Positions 7,552 through 18,530 of a stretch of DNA of 64,000 nucleotides are shown in pieces. Position 1 is the first letter of the stretch; each line of letters begins with the position of its first letter. Source of the stretch: Roseateles koreensis (GTDB taxonomy: Bacteria; Pseudomonadota; Gammaproteobacteria; Burkholderiales; Burkholderiaceae_C); assembly GCF_028595305.1 (NCBI RefSeq), contig NZ_JAQQXS010000019.1, forward strand, positions 1-64,000, read 5' to 3'. Both the position numbers and the translations under genes were made by a program. The notes beneath the pieces are model-generated. The model ran no database searches. It was not told the DNA's origin and saw nothing but the letters and a program-made list of their open reading frames with translations.

Positions 7552-8022
7552 ATGAACCGTCTCGCCGCCATCCTTCCTGCCAGCAATGTGTTGGTGCATG
7601 TGGACGCGTCCAGCAAAAAGCGGATCTTCGAACAGGCTGGGCTGCTGTTTGAAAACAATCACGCCATCTCCCGCGCCATCGTGGCAGACAACCTGTTCGC
7701 CCGCGAACGCCTGGGCTCGACGGGTCTGGGTCATGGGGTTGCCATTCCACACGGCCGGATCAAGGGCTTGAAGAATCCCCTGGCTGCGGTGCTCCGTGTT
7801 CAGCAACCCATTGGTTTCGACGCGCCGGACGATGAGTCGGTGAGCCTGTTGATTTTTCTGCTGGTGCCCGAAGCGGCCACGCAGCGGCACCTGGAAATTC
7901 TTTCGGAAATTGCCGAAATGCTGTCCGACCGTGACCTGCGCGAGCGGCTCAAGACCGAGTCTCAGTCGAGCGAAGTGCATCGACTGATCGCCGAGTGGGA
8001 ACCGCTCAAGTCCGTCGCCTGA
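7552..8022 (+). CDS. ptsN: PTS nitrogen-regulatory enzyme IIA
   Basis: A 156-residue EIIA(Ntr) protein. The phosphorylated histidine is H67 in the motif GHGVAIPHGR. It accepts phosphate from the nitrogen-PTS chain and regulates potassium, carbon and nitrogen functions by protein contacts rather than transporting sugar. The full domain is present and no membrane part is fused. hprK follows after a 54-bp gap, the standard betaproteobacterial order, in which HPr kinase links to the PTS(Ntr) system. Confidence 0.95.
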   Translation: MNRLAAILPASNVLVHVDASSKKRIFEQAGLLFENNHAISRAIVADNLFARERLGSTGLGHGVAIPHGRIKGLKNPLAAVLRVQQPIGFDAPDDESVSLLIFLLVPEAATQRHLEILSEIAEMLSDRDLRERLKTESQSSEVHRLIAEWEPLKSVA

Positions 8023-8076
8023 ACCCTGCGTCCGGCGACCTACTCCAACCTTCAGCGCAACTGCGATTCGCCACCC

Positions 8077-9036
8077 GTGAAACCCACCTCCATCAGCGCC
8101 GACCGGCTTTTTGAAGAACACCGGGAGGCCATGAGATGGGAGTGGATCGCCGGACACGCCCACCCCGAACGCCGCTTTGACGAAGCCGCCGTGCGCGATG
8201 CCCAGTCATCCGCCGACCTGGTGGGCTACCTGAACTACATCCACCCGTACCGGGTCCAGATCGTCGGACGCCGCGAGGTGGGCTACCTCAGCCAGGCCGC
8301 TGGCGAAGTGCTGGACGCTCGCATCTCCCGCATCGTCACGCTGGAACCGCCGGTCATCATCGTGGCCGACGATCAAATTCCGCCTGACCGCCTGGTGGCC
8401 ATGTGCGACCGTGCTGAAATTCCACTCTTCGTCACCTCGGAACCGGCCGGCCATGTGATCGACGTGGTGCGCGCCTACCTGGCCCACCTGTTTGCCAACC
8501 GCACCACCCGCCACGGCGTGTTCATGGACATTCTGGGGCTGGGTGTGTTGCTCACCGGTGAGTCCGGCCTGGGCAAGAGCGAATTGGGGCTGGAGTTGAT
8601 TTCACGCGGCCACGGCTTGGTGGCCGATGACGCGGTGGACCTGTTCCGCATCGCGCAAACCTCCATCGAGGGGCGCTGCCCCGAGTTGCTACTGAACCTG
8701 CTGGAAGTACGCGGTATCGGCCTACTGGACATCAAGGCCATCTTTGGTGAAACCGCCGTACGCCGCAAGATGCGGCTCAAGCTGATCGTGCACCTGGTGC
8801 GCAAAGAAACCATGGAGCGCGACTTTGAGCGCCTGCCCTACGAGCCTCTTTACGAAGAGGTGCTGGGCATGCCGGTGCGCAAAGTGATCATCGCCGTGGA
8901 CGCCGGCCGCAACTTGGCCGTGCTGGTGGAAGCCGCCGTGCGCAACACGGTGCTGCAATTGCGCGGCATCGACACTTACCGTGAATTCGTTGAGCGGCAC
9001 CAACGCGCCATCGAGTCCGGCCAGCACGACAACTGA
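8077..9036 (+). CDS. hprK: HPr kinase/phosphorylase
   Basis: A 319-residue bifunctional enzyme that phosphorylates HPr on a serine and removes the phosphate by phosphorolysis. The P-loop GESGLGKSE is at residues 161-169, the catalytic-site RHG with H146 precedes it, the acidic pair of LVADDAVD lies near 184-188, and the signature [15 protein letters not shown] follows. The N-terminal ~130 residues form the usual regulatory domain. The start is GTG, preceded by no strong Shine-Dalgarno; coupling to ptsN is likely. The gene converges on fur. Confidence 0.95.
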   Translation: MKPTSISADRLFEEHREAMRWEWIAGHAHPERRFDEAAVRDAQSSADLVGYLNYIHPYRVQIVGRREVGYLSQAAGEVLDARISRIVTLEPPVIIVADDQIPPDRLVAMCDRAEIPLFVTSEPAGHVIDVVRAYLAHLFANRTTRHGVFMDILGLGVLLTGESGLGKSELGLELISRGHGLVADDAVDLFRIAQTSIEGRCPELLLNLLEVRGIGLLDIKAIFGETAVRRKMRLKLIVHLVRKETMERDFERLPYEPLYEEVLGMPVRKVIIAVDAGRNLAVLVEAAVRNTVLQLRGIDTYREFVERHQRAIESGQHDN

Positions 9037-9063
9037 CGCGCCGCGCCAAATCACGCGGCAGTT

Positions 9064-9492
9064 TTACTTGCCACGGTGCTCGCAATCCTTTTTGACGCAA
9101 GAGGCATACAGCGCCAGCGAGTGCTCCTGCAACTCAAAACCACGTTGCAGCGCAATGGCGTGCTGGCGGGCCTCAATCTCGGGATCAAAAAACTCTTCAA
9201 CCCGCCCACAAGTCAGGCAAACCAAGTGGTCGTGGTGGGCGCCCTCATTGAGCTCGAACACCGACTTGCCCGATTCAAAATGGTTGCGCGACAGCAGGCC
9301 CGCCTGCTCAAACTGGGTCAGCACCCGATAGACCGTGGCCAAGCCAATGTCGGCATCTTCCGTCAACAGGGCCTTGTACACATCTTCAGCCGTCATGTGA
9401 CGCTGCGCCGTTTTCTGGAAAATCTCCAGAATCTTGATGCGGGGCAGGGTCGCCTTGAGGCCGCTGTTTTTGATCTCTTCGGTACGGTTCAT
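9064..9492 (-). CDS. fur: ferric uptake regulator
   Basis: A 142-residue iron-responsive repressor. It has the N-terminal winged helix ([16 protein letters not shown], then [20 protein letters not shown]), the metal-site cluster [17 protein letters not shown] and a C-terminal zinc-type CxxxxC (CVKKDC). [11 protein letters not shown] is the usual family N-terminus, so ATG 9492 is preferred over 9522. It is divergent from bamE, a conserved pairing in this group, with the promoters in the short shared gap. Confidence 0.95.
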   Translation of the reverse strand: MNRTEEIKNSGLKATLPRIKILEIFQKTAQRHMTAEDVYKALLTEDADIGLATVYRVLTQFEQAGLLSRNHFESGKSVFELNEGAHHDHLVCLTCGRVEEFFDPEIEARQHAIALQRGFELQEHSLALYASCVKKDCEHRGK

Positions 9493-9596
9493 GGGAGGAT
9501 TCGAGGCGACGCGGTCCACCATGGACCAACCGCTAGAATGGTCCGATCATAGCCAGCTTGGCGCTTTTCCGAAGCCCAGCCACTTACAAGCCCCTC

Positions 9597-10166
9597 ATGC
9601 GCTCCAACTTTCGCAATTCTCAATCTGCAGCCCGTCTGAGCCTGGTGACCCTGGCCAGCGTGTCGGCGAGCCTGCTGTCAGCCTGCGCCTACATTCCATC
9701 AGTCAGCGGCGACAAGGTGTTGGGCTTGGTGCGCCCCTACCGGCTGGAAGTCGTGCAAGGCAATGTGCTGACCAAGGAATTGGTGGCCCGCGTCAAGCCC
9801 GGCATGCCCAAAGCGCAAGTGCGTGATTTGCTGGGCTCACCGCTGTTGACCGACGTGTTCCACGACAACCGGTGGGACTATGTATTCACCATCCGTCGTC
9901 AGGGTGCAGAGCCACAAAAACGCCAGGTGGTGGCGTGGTTTGACGGCGATCGGCTCAAATCGCTGGAAGTTCCTGACGATCTCCCGACTGAAAACGACTT
10001 TGTCGCCGCCATCAACACCAAGGGCAAAACTGGCAATCTGCCCAAGCTCGAACTGAGCGAGGCCGAGCGCCAAGCCCTGCCCCTCCCGCCCAAGCGTGAA
10101 GCCCCCGCCGTGGCCGAAGCCATGGGCGCACAACGCAGCTACCCCCCTCTGGAGTCCAAGCAGTGA
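9597..10166 (+). CDS. bamE: outer membrane assembly lipoprotein BamE
   Basis: A 189-residue lipoprotein of the SmpA/OmlA family, a component of the BAM complex that inserts outer-membrane beta-barrels. The signal peptide ends at lipobox LLSAC with C30. The BamE fold shows as [39 protein letters not shown] and the following beta strands. A C-terminal extension of about 60 proline/alanine-rich residues is longer than in E. coli BamE. ATG 9597 gives a clean signal peptide. A TAGAAT -10 (about 9533-9538) lies upstream. Its stop overlaps the dapB GTG by 4 bp. Confidence 0.93.
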   Translation: MRSNFRNSQSAARLSLVTLASVSASLLSACAYIPSVSGDKVLGLVRPYRLEVVQGNVLTKELVARVKPGMPKAQVRDLLGSPLLTDVFHDNRWDYVFTIRRQGAEPQKRQVVAWFDGDRLKSLEVPDDLPTENDFVAAINTKGKTGNLPKLELSEAERQALPLPPKREAPAVAEAMGAQRSYPPLESKQ

Positions 10167-10975
10167 GCGCGAATCTCAAAATCGCCATCGCCGGCAGTTC
10201 AGGCCGCATGGGCCGCATGCTCATCGAAGCGGTGGTGAACGCCCCCGACTGCCAGCTGAGCGGCGCGCTCGACCAGCCCGGCAGCCCGGCGCTGGGCCAA
10301 GACCCCGCTGCCTTTCTGGGTAAAACCAGCGGCATCGCCATCACCGCCGACCTGCGCCAGGGCCTGGCCGGCGCTGACGTGTTGATCGACTTCACCCGGC
10401 CCGAAGGCACGCTGGCCCACTTGGCGGTGTGCCGCGAGCTGGGTGTCAAAGCGGTGATCGGCACCACCGGCTTCGACGCCGCACAGAAGGCGCAGATTGG
10501 CGCCTTCGCCCAGCACATCGGCATCATGATGGCGCCCAATATGAGCGTGGGCGTGAACGTGGTGCTGCGCTTGCTGGACATGGCAGCCCGTTCGCTGAAC
10601 GAAGGCTACGACATCGAAATCATTGAGGCGCACCACCGCCACAAAGTCGACGCGCCCAGCGGCACCGCGCTGCAGATGGGCGAAGTGGTGGCGCAGGCCT
10701 TGGGCCGCGACCTCAAGGAATGCGCCGTTTACGGCCGCGAGGGCGTGACCGGTGAGCGCGACCCCTCCACCATCGGCTTTGCCACCATCCGGGGCGGCGA
10801 CGTGGTGGGCGACCACACCGTGCTGTTTGCCGGCATCGGCGAGCGCATCGAGATCAGCCACAAGTCCAGCAGCCGCGTCACCTACGCCCAAGGCAGCTTG
10901 CGCGCCGCACGCTTCTTGGCCAGCCACGCGCCGGGCCTGTACGACATGAATGATGTGCTGGGCCTGAGCCGATGA
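10163..10975 (+). CDS. dapB: 4-hydroxy-tetrahydrodipicolinate reductase
   Basis: A 270-residue enzyme of the lysine/diaminopimelate pathway that reduces hydroxy-tetrahydrodipicolinate with NAD(P)H. The nucleotide-binding loop GSSGRMG is at residues 11-17. The substrate site [15 protein letters not shown], with H157, H158 and K161, is intact. Length is normal. It starts with GTG in a 4-bp overlap with bamE and its stop overlaps the following exbB-like ATG, so the three genes are coupled. Confidence 0.97.
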   Translation: MSANLKIAIAGSSGRMGRMLIEAVVNAPDCQLSGALDQPGSPALGQDPAAFLGKTSGIAITADLRQGLAGADVLIDFTRPEGTLAHLAVCRELGVKAVIGTTGFDAAQKAQIGAFAQHIGIMMAPNMSVGVNVVLRLLDMAARSLNEGYDIEIIEAHHRHKVDAPSGTALQMGEVVAQALGRDLKECAVYGREGVTGERDPSTIGFATIRGGDVVGDHTVLFAGIGERIEISHKSSSRVTYAQGSLRAARFLASHAPGLYDMNDVLGLSR

Positions 10976-11616
10976 CCGGCTTCGCGGAACTTTGGGCCGT
11001 TGGCGACGCCGTTTCGCGCAGTGTCGCGCTGCTCCTGCTGCTGATGTCCGTCAGCGCCTGGGTGGTGATTTTGTGGAAGGGCTGGCTGCTGCAGCGCGCA
11101 CGGCGCGGCCTGGCCCGCGCCGTGCCTGCCTTCTGGGCCGCCGCCGATCTGAGCCAGGGCCGCAGTGCGCTGGAGAACTTCGACCCCGAGCGCCTGCTGC
11201 TACCGCTGCTGGAAGCCGCCACCGCTGCCACCGCCCCCAACACCCTGGAGGCCTCGGGGCGGCATGAATCCCGCCTCACCCGGCGTCTGCGCGACGCCCT
11301 GCACGCCGTGCTGCAACGCCTTCAATTCGGGCAGGTGTTGCTGGCCACCATCGGCAGCATTGCGCCCTTTGTGGGCCTGTTCGGTACCGTCTGGGGCATC
11401 TACCACGCGCTGGTGAACATTTCGGCCGGTGGCAACATCACCATCGAAAAGCTCGCCGGCCCGGTGGGCGAAGCCCTCATCATGACCGCCGCCGGCCTGG
11501 CCGTGGCGATCCCCGCGGTGCTGGCCTATAACGTCTTCGGCAAGCGGGTCGGTGCCTGTGAAGCGGAGCTTGAAGGCTTCGCGCACGACCTGCGCGAAAT
11601 GCTGGACAGCCACTGA
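10972..11616 (+). CDS. MotA/TolQ/ExbB proton channel family protein
   Basis: A 214-residue inner-membrane protein of the TolQ/ExbB type, with one N-terminal membrane segment (about residues 14-34), a cytoplasmic loop, and two C-terminal segments in the conserved block [20 protein letters not shown] and [21 protein letters not shown]. With an ExbD partner these channels use proton flow to drive TonB or TolA. The ExbD/TolR gene follows directly, but no tonB or tolA is nearby, so the driven partner is unknown. It overlaps dapB by 4 bp. Confidence 0.9.
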   Translation: MTGFAELWAVGDAVSRSVALLLLLMSVSAWVVILWKGWLLQRARRGLARAVPAFWAAADLSQGRSALENFDPERLLLPLLEAATAATAPNTLEASGRHESRLTRRLRDALHAVLQRLQFGQVLLATIGSIAPFVGLFGTVWGIYHALVNISAGGNITIEKLAGPVGEALIMTAAGLAVAIPAVLAYNVFGKRVGACEAELEGFAHDLREMLDSH

Positions 11617-11617
11617 C

Positions 11618-12088
<471 letters not shown>

Positions 12089-12110
12089 GCGCTCTGGGCG
12101 CCTCCACTTT

Positions 12111-12116
12111 TACAAT
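12111..12116 (+). promoter_or_regulatory. -10 box before leuS
   Basis: TACAAT at 12111-12116, 61 bp before the leuS ATG. No clear -35 element. Confidence 0.4.
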
Positions 12117-12176
12117 CGGCCACAAACGTCTAACTTCAGCGGCGCCTACGCTGAATCCTGAGCCCGCACCCATTCC

Positions 12177-14813
12177 ATGAACGAAAAGTACGCCCCCACC
12201 GAGATCGAAGCCGCTGCGCGCCAGTACTGGAACGAGCGCGATGCCTATCGCGTGGTCGAAGACCAGAACAAGCCAAAGTTCTACGCCTGCTCCATGCTGC
12301 CCTACCCCAGCGGCAAGCTGCACATGGGCCATGTGCGCAACTACACGATCAACGACATGCTCACGCGCCAACTGCGCATGAAGGGCTACAACGTACTGAT
12401 GCCCATGGGCTGGGACGCCTTCGGCCTGCCGGCTGAAAACGCGGCCATCAAGAACAAGGTGCCGCCGGCCCAGTGGACCTACGACAACATTGCCTACATG
12501 AAGCGCCAGATGCAGGCCATGGGCCTGGCCATCGACTGGTCGCGCGAGATTGCCACCTGCACCCCTGAGTACTACAAGTGGAACCAGTGGCTGTTCCTGA
12601 AAATGCTCGAAGCCGGCATTGCCGAGCGCCGCACCCAGGTGGTCAACTGGGACCCGGTTGACCAAACCGTGCTGGCCAATGAGCAGGTGGTGGACGGCCG
12701 CGGCTGGCGCTCCGGCGCCCTGGTCGAGAAGCGCGAGATTCCCGGCTACTACCTGAACATCACCCGTTACGCCGACGAGTTGCTGGCCGCCGTGGCCGAC
12801 CCCGAGGACAAGCGCTATCTGTCCGGCTGGCCCGAGCGCGTGCGCCTGATGCAGGAAAACTGGATCGGCAAGAGCCAGGGCGTGCGCTTCGCCTTCCCGC
12901 ATGAGATCAAGGGCGCCGACGGTGCGTTGATTCAAGACGGCAAGCTCTATGTGTTCACCACCCGGGCCGACACGGTCATGGGCGTGACCTTCTGCGCTGT
13001 GGCGCCCGAGCATCCGCTGGCGGCCCATGCGGCTGCCGGCAGCCCCGCGTTGGCGGCCTTCATCGAAGAATGCAAACGCGGAGGTTCGACGGAAGCCGAA
13101 CTGGCCACGCAAGAGAAGAAGGGCCTGCCCACCGGCCTGTTCGTGACCCATCCGCTGACCGGCGCCCAAGTCGAAGTCTGGGTCGGCAACTATGTGCTGA
13201 TGAGCTATGGCGACGGCGCCGTGATGGGCGTGCCTGCGCATGACGAACGCGATTTCGCCTTCGCCAAGAAGTACGGCATCGCCATCCAGCAAGTGGTGCA
13301 GGTCGAAGGCGAAACCTTCAGCCTCGACGCCTGGGCCGACTGGTACGGAGACAAGCAACGCGCCGTCTGTGTCAACTCCGGCGAGCTCAATGGCCTGACG
13401 CACAAAGAAGCCGTTAGCAAGGTGGCCGAGCTGTTCGCCGCCAAGAGCCTGGGCGAGAAGAAGACCACCTGGCGCCTGCGCGACTGGGGCATCAGCCGCC
13501 AGCGCTACTGGGGCACGCCGATCCCCATCATCAACTGCGATGACTGCGGCGCCGTGCCCGTGCCAGCCCAAGATCTGCCCGTGGTGCTGCCGGAAGAATG
13601 CATCCCCGACGGCAGCGGCAACCCGCTGAAGAAACACGCCGGCTTCCTGAACGTGGGCTGCCCCAAATGCGGCAAACCGGCCCAGCGCGAAACCGACACC
13701 ATGGACACCTTCGTGGACTCGTCCTGGTATTTCATGCGTTACTGCGACGCCAAGAATCCCGAGCAGATGGTGGCCGAGGGCAGCCAGTACTGGATGCCCA
13801 TGGATCAGTACATCGGCGGTATCGAACACGCCATCCTGCACCTGCTCTACGCCCGCTTCTGGACCAAGGTGATGCGCGACCTGGGCCTCGTCAAGGTGGA
13901 CGAGCCCTTCACCAAGCTGCTCACCCAGGGCATGGTGCTGAACCACATCTACAGCCGCCGCACCGACAAGGGCGGCATCGAGTACTTCTGGCCGCATGAG
14001 GTCGAGAACCAATTCGACGCGGGCGGCAAGATCATCGGCGCCAAGCTCAAGAGCGACGGCTCGCACGTGGACTACGAAGGCGTGGGCACCATGTCCAAGT
14101 CCAAGAACAACGGCGTGGACCCGCAGGAGCTGATCAACGAATACGGCGCCGACACGGCACGCCTGTTCGTCATGTTCGCCGCCCCGCCGGAGCAAACGCT
14201 GGAGTGGAACGACGCCGGCGTGGAAGGCGCGCACCGCTTCCTGAAACGTGTGTGGGCCTTTGCCGCCAAGCACGAAGCCACGCTGAAGGCGGCCGGGCAG
14301 GATTTTGCGGCCCTCAGCGGCGACGGCAAGGCCCTGCGCCGCGAAGTGCATCTGGTGCTCAAGCAAGTCAGTTATGACTACGAACGCATGCAGTACAACA
14401 CGGTGGTGTCGGGCGGCATGAAGCTGCTCAACGCGCTGGAAGGCTTCAAGGCGCAAGGCCAGGACGCGGCGCTGCGTGAAGGCTTCTCGGTGCTGCTGCG
14501 CCTGCTGTACCCCGCCTGCCCGCATATCACCCATCAGCTGTGGCAAGACCTCGGTTTTGCCGCGCAACTGGGCGACCTGCTGGACGCGCCTTGGCCTACC
14601 GTGGACGAAGCCGCGCTGGTGCAGGACGAGATCGAGCTGATGCTGCAAGTCAACGGCAAGCTGCGCGGCGCCATCAAGGTGCCGGCAAGTGCCGACAAGG
14701 CCGCCATCGAGGCTGCCGCGCTGGCGAACGAAGACTGCATCAAGTTCTGCGAAGGCCGCGCGCCCAAGAAGGTGATTGTGGTGCCGGGCCGCCTTGTCAA
14801 CGTGGTGGCCTGA
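12177..14813 (+). CDS. leuS: leucyl-tRNA synthetase
   Basis: An 878-residue class I synthetase that charges tRNA-Leu. The HIGH motif is HMGH at residues 49-52, the KMSKS loop is TMSKSK at about 638-643, and the editing (CP1) domain with the TTRADTVMG block lies between. The zinc-like Cys cluster (INCDDCG, then VGCPKCGKP) in the catalytic half and the C-terminal anticodon-binding region are present. Full family length. It leads the leuS-lptE-holA cluster standard for beta- and gammaproteobacteria. Confidence 0.98.
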   Translation: MNEKYAPTEIEAAARQYWNERDAYRVVEDQNKPKFYACSMLPYPSGKLHMGHVRNYTINDMLTRQLRMKGYNVLMPMGWDAFGLPAENAAIKNKVPPAQWTYDNIAYMKRQMQAMGLAIDWSREIATCTPEYYKWNQWLFLKMLEAGIAERRTQVVNWDPVDQTVLANEQVVDGRGWRSGALVEKREIPGYYLNITRYADELLAAVADPEDKRYLSGWPERVRLMQENWIGKSQGVRFAFPHEIKGADGALIQDGKLYVFTTRADTVMGVTFCAVAPEHPLAAHAAAGSPALAAFIEECKRGGSTEAELATQEKKGLPTGLFVTHPLTGAQVEVWVGNYVLMSYGDGAVMGVPAHDERDFAFAKKYGIAIQQVVQVEGETFSLDAWADWYGDKQRAVCVNSGELNGLTHKEAVSKVAELFAAKSLGEKKTTWRLRDWGISRQRYWGTPIPIINCDDCGAVPVPAQDLPVVLPEECIPDGSGNPLKKHAGFLNVGCPKCGKPAQRETDTMDTFVDSSWYFMRYCDAKNPEQMVAEGSQYWMPMDQYIGGIEHAILHLLYARFWTKVMRDLGLVKVDEPFTKLLTQGMVLNHIYSRRTDKGGIEYFWPHEVENQFDAGGKIIGAKLKSDGSHVDYEGVGTMSKSKNNGVDPQELINEYGADTARLFVMFAAPPEQTLEWNDAGVEGAHRFLKRVWAFAAKHEATLKAAGQDFAALSGDGKALRREVHLVLKQVSYDYERMQYNTVVSGGMKLLNALEGFKAQGQDAALREGFSVLLRLLYPACPHITHQLWQDLGFAAQLGDLLDAPWPTVDEAALVQDEIELMLQVNGKLRGAIKVPASADKAAIEAAALANEDCIKFCEGRAPKKVIVVPGRLVNVVA

Positions 14814-14822
14814 ACGGGGCTG

Positions 14823-15341
14823 ATGATGCCGCAGCGCCTGATCAAGCCTTTACGCCGCAGCTTGTGGCTGGGTGCGGCCGCAGCGGGCCTGCTGGCGGCT
14901 TGCGGCTTTCAGCCCCGGCGTGAACCCGAGTTGCTGTTTCACAGCCTGGCGCTGACTGGCTTTGCACCCAACTCCCCCCTGGCCAGTGAATTGCGCCGCC
15001 AACTGGCGCGCACGCCGGTGCAGGTGGTGGAAGACGCCAACAAGGCCGAACTGGTGCTGGAAGCCTTACTCGACACCCGCGACAAGGTCTCGGTGGTCTC
15101 CACCAGCGCCGGCCAGGTGCGTGAATGGCAGTTGCGTGTCAAGCTCGACTATCTGCTGCGCACCACCTCGGGCGATCTGCTGCTGCCCCGCACCGAGTTG
15201 CGCATGTCGCGCGATCTCAATTACACCGAAACCATGGCCCTGGCCAAGGAGCAGGAAGAAGCGCAGCTCTACCGCTCCATGAACTCCGACGTGGTCAACC
15301 AACTGCTGCGCCGCTTGGCGGCCGTGCGCTTGCCTGGCTGA
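14823..15341 (+). CDS. lptE: LPS-assembly lipoprotein LptE
   Basis: A 172-residue outer-membrane lipoprotein that plugs LptD during lipopolysaccharide export. The signal peptide ends in LLAAC with C27, directly followed by GFQPRR, the typical LptE start. The rest matches the family in size and in the pattern of short strands and a C-terminal helix. It lies 9 bp after leuS and 17 bp before holA. Its partner lptD is in this window at 28529-31075. Confidence 0.92.
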   Translation: MMPQRLIKPLRRSLWLGAAAAGLLAACGFQPRREPELLFHSLALTGFAPNSPLASELRRQLARTPVQVVEDANKAELVLEALLDTRDKVSVVSTSAGQVREWQLRVKLDYLLRTTSGDLLLPRTELRMSRDLNYTETMALAKEQEEAQLYRSMNSDVVNQLLRRLAAVRLPG

Positions 15342-15358
15342 TCCGCCGCCGCCCCACC

Positions 15359-16429
15359 ATGCAGATTCGCTCCGACGCCCTAACCGCACAGCTCTCGAAA
15401 GCGCTGCGCCCCATCTACACCGTTTTTGGGGACGAGCCCTTGCTGGCGCAAGAGGCGGCGGATGCGATTCGCGCAGCTGCCCGTGCGCAAGGGTATGGCG
15501 AACGCAAAGTCTTTACGGTGTCAGGCGCCTATTTCGACTGGGGCCCGGTGCTGGGCGCGGCCCAGTCCATGAGCTTGTTTGCCGAGCGTCAGTTGATCGA
15601 CATCCGCATTCCTTCCGGCAAGCCCGGCAAGGAGGGCTCCGAGGCCTTGCAGCGTTATTGCGAGCGGCTGCCCGACGACGTGGTGACCCTCGTCACGCTC
15701 CCCAAGCTCGACCGCACGCAACTGAACAGCGCCTGGTTCCTGGCGCTGGACGGAGCGGGTGTCACCGTGCGCGTTGAACCGGTCGAGCGCCGCGGCCTGC
15801 CGCAATGGATCGCCCAGCGCCTGTTGGCACAAGGGCAGCGCGTGGCCGAGGGCGAAGAAGGCCAGCGCACCCTGACCTTCTTTGCCGACCGGGTGGAAGG
15901 CAATCTGCTCGCTGCCCACCAGGAGTTGCAAAAGCTGGCCTTGCTCCATCCACCGGGTGAATTGAGTTTCGAGCTGATCGAAGCGGCCGTGCTGAACGTG
16001 GCGCGCTACGACGTCTTCAAGCTCAGCGAGGCCGTGCTGGGAGGCCAGCTGGGCCGCGTGCTGCGCATGCTGGACGGCCTGGAGGCCGAGGGCGAGGCAG
16101 CCGTGCTGGTGCACTGGAGCTTGGCGGAAGACATTCGCGCCCTCAAACGCGTGCGCGATGCGGTAGACGGCGGCAAGCCGCTGCCCATGGCCCTGCGCGA
16201 TGCCCGCGTCTGGGGCCCCAAGGAGCGTTTGTTTGAGCGCATCGTCCCAGGGCTGCGTAGCGCTGATCTAACCCGTTTGGTCGCTGCCGCGCAAACTTGC
16301 GATGGCCTCGTGAAAGGCCTGCGTCACCCCGAATGGCCCAGTGACCCCTGGGCCGGCCTACGCCGCCTGGCCCTGATGCTGGTGGAGGCCACAGCCCCCC
16401 GGGCACCCCAGCTCGCCTTGCGCGCCTAA
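15359..16429 (+). CDS. holA: DNA polymerase III delta subunit
   Basis: A 356-residue clamp-loader subunit. It begins MQIRSDALTAQLSKALRPIY and has the YTVFGDEPLLAQEAADAIR block of the family, followed by a degenerate AAA+ module and a C-terminal helical collar domain. It opens the beta clamp within the polymerase III holoenzyme. ATG 15359 was chosen because it follows lptE and matches the family N-terminus; the open frame extends further upstream inside lptE. Confidence 0.95.
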   Translation: MQIRSDALTAQLSKALRPIYTVFGDEPLLAQEAADAIRAAARAQGYGERKVFTVSGAYFDWGPVLGAAQSMSLFAERQLIDIRIPSGKPGKEGSEALQRYCERLPDDVVTLVTLPKLDRTQLNSAWFLALDGAGVTVRVEPVERRGLPQWIAQRLLAQGQRVAEGEEGQRTLTFFADRVEGNLLAAHQELQKLALLHPPGELSFELIEAAVLNVARYDVFKLSEAVLGGQLGRVLRMLDGLEAEGEAAVLVHWSLAEDIRALKRVRDAVDGGKPLPMALRDARVWGPKERLFERIVPGLRSADLTRLVAAAQTCDGLVKGLRHPEWPSDPWAGLRRLALMLVEATAPRAPQLALRA

Positions 16430-16479
16430 GCTCGGCGCCACCGCGAACGGGTCGACAAAGTTTGTCGGCGCCCGCCTGC

Positions 16480-17421
16480 TCAATACCCGCGCTGCCGCTG
16501 CACCAGATGCTGCAAGGGGCGCCCCTCACGCAGCGCCCGCAAATTGCCCACCACCACGGCCAAGGCGCTGCGAGGATCGGTTTGTGCGGCGCAATGCGGC
16601 AGCACGGTGATCTGCGGGTGCTGCCAAAACGGATGCTGCGGTGGCAGCGGCTCTTGCGCAAACACATCCAACACCGCATGCCGAAGATGGCCGGCCTCCA
16701 ATGCCTGCAAAAGATCGGCCTCCACCACATGCGCACCACGCGCCAGGTTCACCAGACTGGCGCCGTGCTTCATCTGCGCCAAGCGGGCAGCGTCGAAAAA
16801 CCCCTGCGTTGCGACGGTGAGCGGCAACAGGTTGACCACCGTATCCGCCCGCGCCAACGCCTGCACCAGGCTCGCGTCTGTGTGGAAGCATTGCACACCC
16901 TCCACCACAGCGGGCCGCGTGCTCCAGGCGCTCACGGCATAACCCTGAGCGGCAAGTGACCGCGCCACGCGCCCCCCCAACTCACCCAGGCCCAGCACCA
17001 GTACCTGCCAATCGGCGGCTCGCAGTTGCTCGGGTTGCCGCCAAATCGCCTGCGCCTGTTGGGCCGCTAACTCAAAAAATCGGCGGTGCAGCGACAGCAC
17101 GGCCCACAAGGCGGTGTGCACCATAGCCTCATTCATCGCCGGGTCAACCATGCGGGCCACCGGCACATCGGCAGGCAGGCCGGGGTCGGCCAACAACTTG
17201 TCCACCCCCGCCCAAACGGATTGGATCAAACGCAGGCGCGGCAGGTTGCCAAGGCTGCCGGGCGCCGGATTGGCCACGATGGCGGCCTCCACCTCAGCCG
17301 CGTCGGCAGCATTGAGCGGCACATCCAATATCCAGCATTCACCAGGCAAGGCCGGCTGCAACAGCGACAGCCACTGGTCGCGCTCCAACGCCGACCACGA
17401 GCCCAGCAACAGCAGGCTCAT
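16480..17421 (-). CDS. ghrA: glyoxylate/hydroxypyruvate reductase A-like dehydrogenase
   Basis: A 313-residue D-2-hydroxyacid dehydrogenase. The NAD(P)-binding loop GLGELGG is at residues 144-150; the catalytic triad residues are R228 in NLARGAH, E257 in AQEPLP and H276 in LPHCAAQ. Overall pattern and length fit the GhrA group that reduces glyoxylate or hydroxypyruvate. It is the last gene of the thiL-pgpA-pncC-ghrA operon and overlaps pncC by 4 bp. Substrate preference is by family only. Confidence 0.88.
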   Translation of the reverse strand: MSLLLLGSWSALERDQWLSLLQPALPGECWILDVPLNAADAAEVEAAIVANPAPGSLGNLPRLRLIQSVWAGVDKLLADPGLPADVPVARMVDPAMNEAMVHTALWAVLSLHRRFFELAAQQAQAIWRQPEQLRAADWQVLVLGLGELGGRVARSLAAQGYAVSAWSTRPAVVEGVQCFHTDASLVQALARADTVVNLLPLTVATQGFFDAARLAQMKHGASLVNLARGAHVVEADLLQALEAGHLRHAVLDVFAQEPLPPQHPFWQHPQITVLPHCAAQTDPRSALAVVVGNLRALREGRPLQHLVQRQRGY

Positions 17422-17918
17422 CGGTCCTGATCTTCCAGCGCATCACACAGCGCCATCAAGCCGGCACGCAGCGTGGCTGCGCGTACTGCCGCACGGTCCC
17501 CGGGAAACAAGGTGCACCACACCTTGGGTGGCCACCCTGCATGCGCCAAGGCCAGCCAGACCGTGCCGACCGGCTTCTCCGCACTGCCACCGGTGGGGCC
17601 AGCAATACCGGTGACGGCCAGCGCCCAGTCAATCGGTGCGTGGGCCAGCAGACCGCGAGCCATGTGCAGGGCCACTTCACCGCTGACCGCACCGTGCAAG
17701 CCGATGAGCGCGGCCGGCACACCCAACAGTTCGGTCTTGGCCTCATTGCTGTAGCTCACCACACCTCGCTCAAACCATTGGCTGGAGCCCGGCAGACTGG
17801 TACAGGCTGCAGCGATCAGGCCGCCGGTACAGGACTCCGCCGTGCCCATGCGCTCACGCCGCCGAATCAGGGCAACAGCGATGCGATCAATCAACTCCTG
17901 CTCTTCAGGGAACTGCAT
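17418..17918 (-). CDS. pncC: nicotinamide-nucleotide amidase (CinA C-terminal family)
   Basis: A 166-residue single-domain CinA_C protein that deamidates nicotinamide mononucleotide in the pyridine-nucleotide salvage cycle. The active-site motif AESCTGG is at residues 27-33, followed by SYSNEAKTELLGV and AVTGIAGPTGG. The N-terminal CinA domain is absent, as in many proteobacteria. It lies 33 bp after pgpA and overlaps ghrA. Confidence 0.93.
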   Translation of the reverse strand: MQFPEEQELIDRIAVALIRRRERMGTAESCTGGLIAAACTSLPGSSQWFERGVVSYSNEAKTELLGVPAALIGLHGAVSGEVALHMARGLLAHAPIDWALAVTGIAGPTGGSAEKPVGTVWLALAHAGWPPKVWCTLFPGDRAAVRAATLRAGLMALCDALEDQDR

Positions 17919-17951
17919 GACATGGGCCTCCTTGCCTACGCTTAATAACGC

Positions 17952-18530
17952 TCAAGCCAGTTGGGCGTGTCGCCACAAAGCGATGACCAGCAGCGTACAT
18001 CCAGCGGCCACAAAATCGTCAAACAAGATACCAAACCCCTGAGCCCAACTGACCGCTTGCCCACGCTCGCCTTTGAACAGGCGATCCGCCCAGCCCACCG
18101 GCCCCGGCTTGGCTGCGTCGAAATAACGAAACAGGCCAAACGCCACCGCCTGCCCCAACAAACCCGTCGGCATGATCAGCCACAGCACCAGCCAAAAAGC
18201 GAGGATTTCGTCCCACACGATGGCGCCAGGGTCCGGCGTGGCCATCGCCCGGGCCGTGGCGGTACAAGCCCACCACCCCACCAGGGTGCCGCCGATCAAC
18301 AAGGCCGCCCAGCGCGTGTCTGTCATCAACGGGTTGAGCACCAGAAAGGCAACCCACGCCCACAAGGTGCCCACCGTGCCCGGTGCTTTGGGCGACAAGC
18401 CGCTGCCAAAGCCCAAAGCAATCCAGCGCGCCGGGTGCGCCAACATGAAGCGAGCCGTGGCCCGGCGCGGCGCCATGCCGCCAACGCGCTCGCCAGCGTC
18501 AGAATCCGTGGAGTCTTGAGGTTCGCTCAT
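17952..18530 (-). CDS. pgpA: phosphatidylglycerophosphatase A
   Basis: A 192-residue inner-membrane phosphatase of phosphatidylglycerol synthesis. It shows the PgpA pattern: GFGSGLSPKAPGTVGTLWAW, IVWDEILAFWLVL, and FRYFDAAKPGPVGWADR, with acidic residues near the membrane surface. An N-terminal ~25-residue soluble extension precedes the family core. It overlaps thiL by 4 bp (ATGA), a common pairing. Confidence 0.94.
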   Translation of the reverse strand: MSEPQDSTDSDAGERVGGMAPRRATARFMLAHPARWIALGFGSGLSPKAPGTVGTLWAWVAFLVLNPLMTDTRWAALLIGGTLVGWWACTATARAMATPDPGAIVWDEILAFWLVLWLIMPTGLLGQAVAFGLFRYFDAAKPGPVGWADRLFKGERGQAVSWAQGFGILFDDFVAAGCTLLVIALWRHAQLA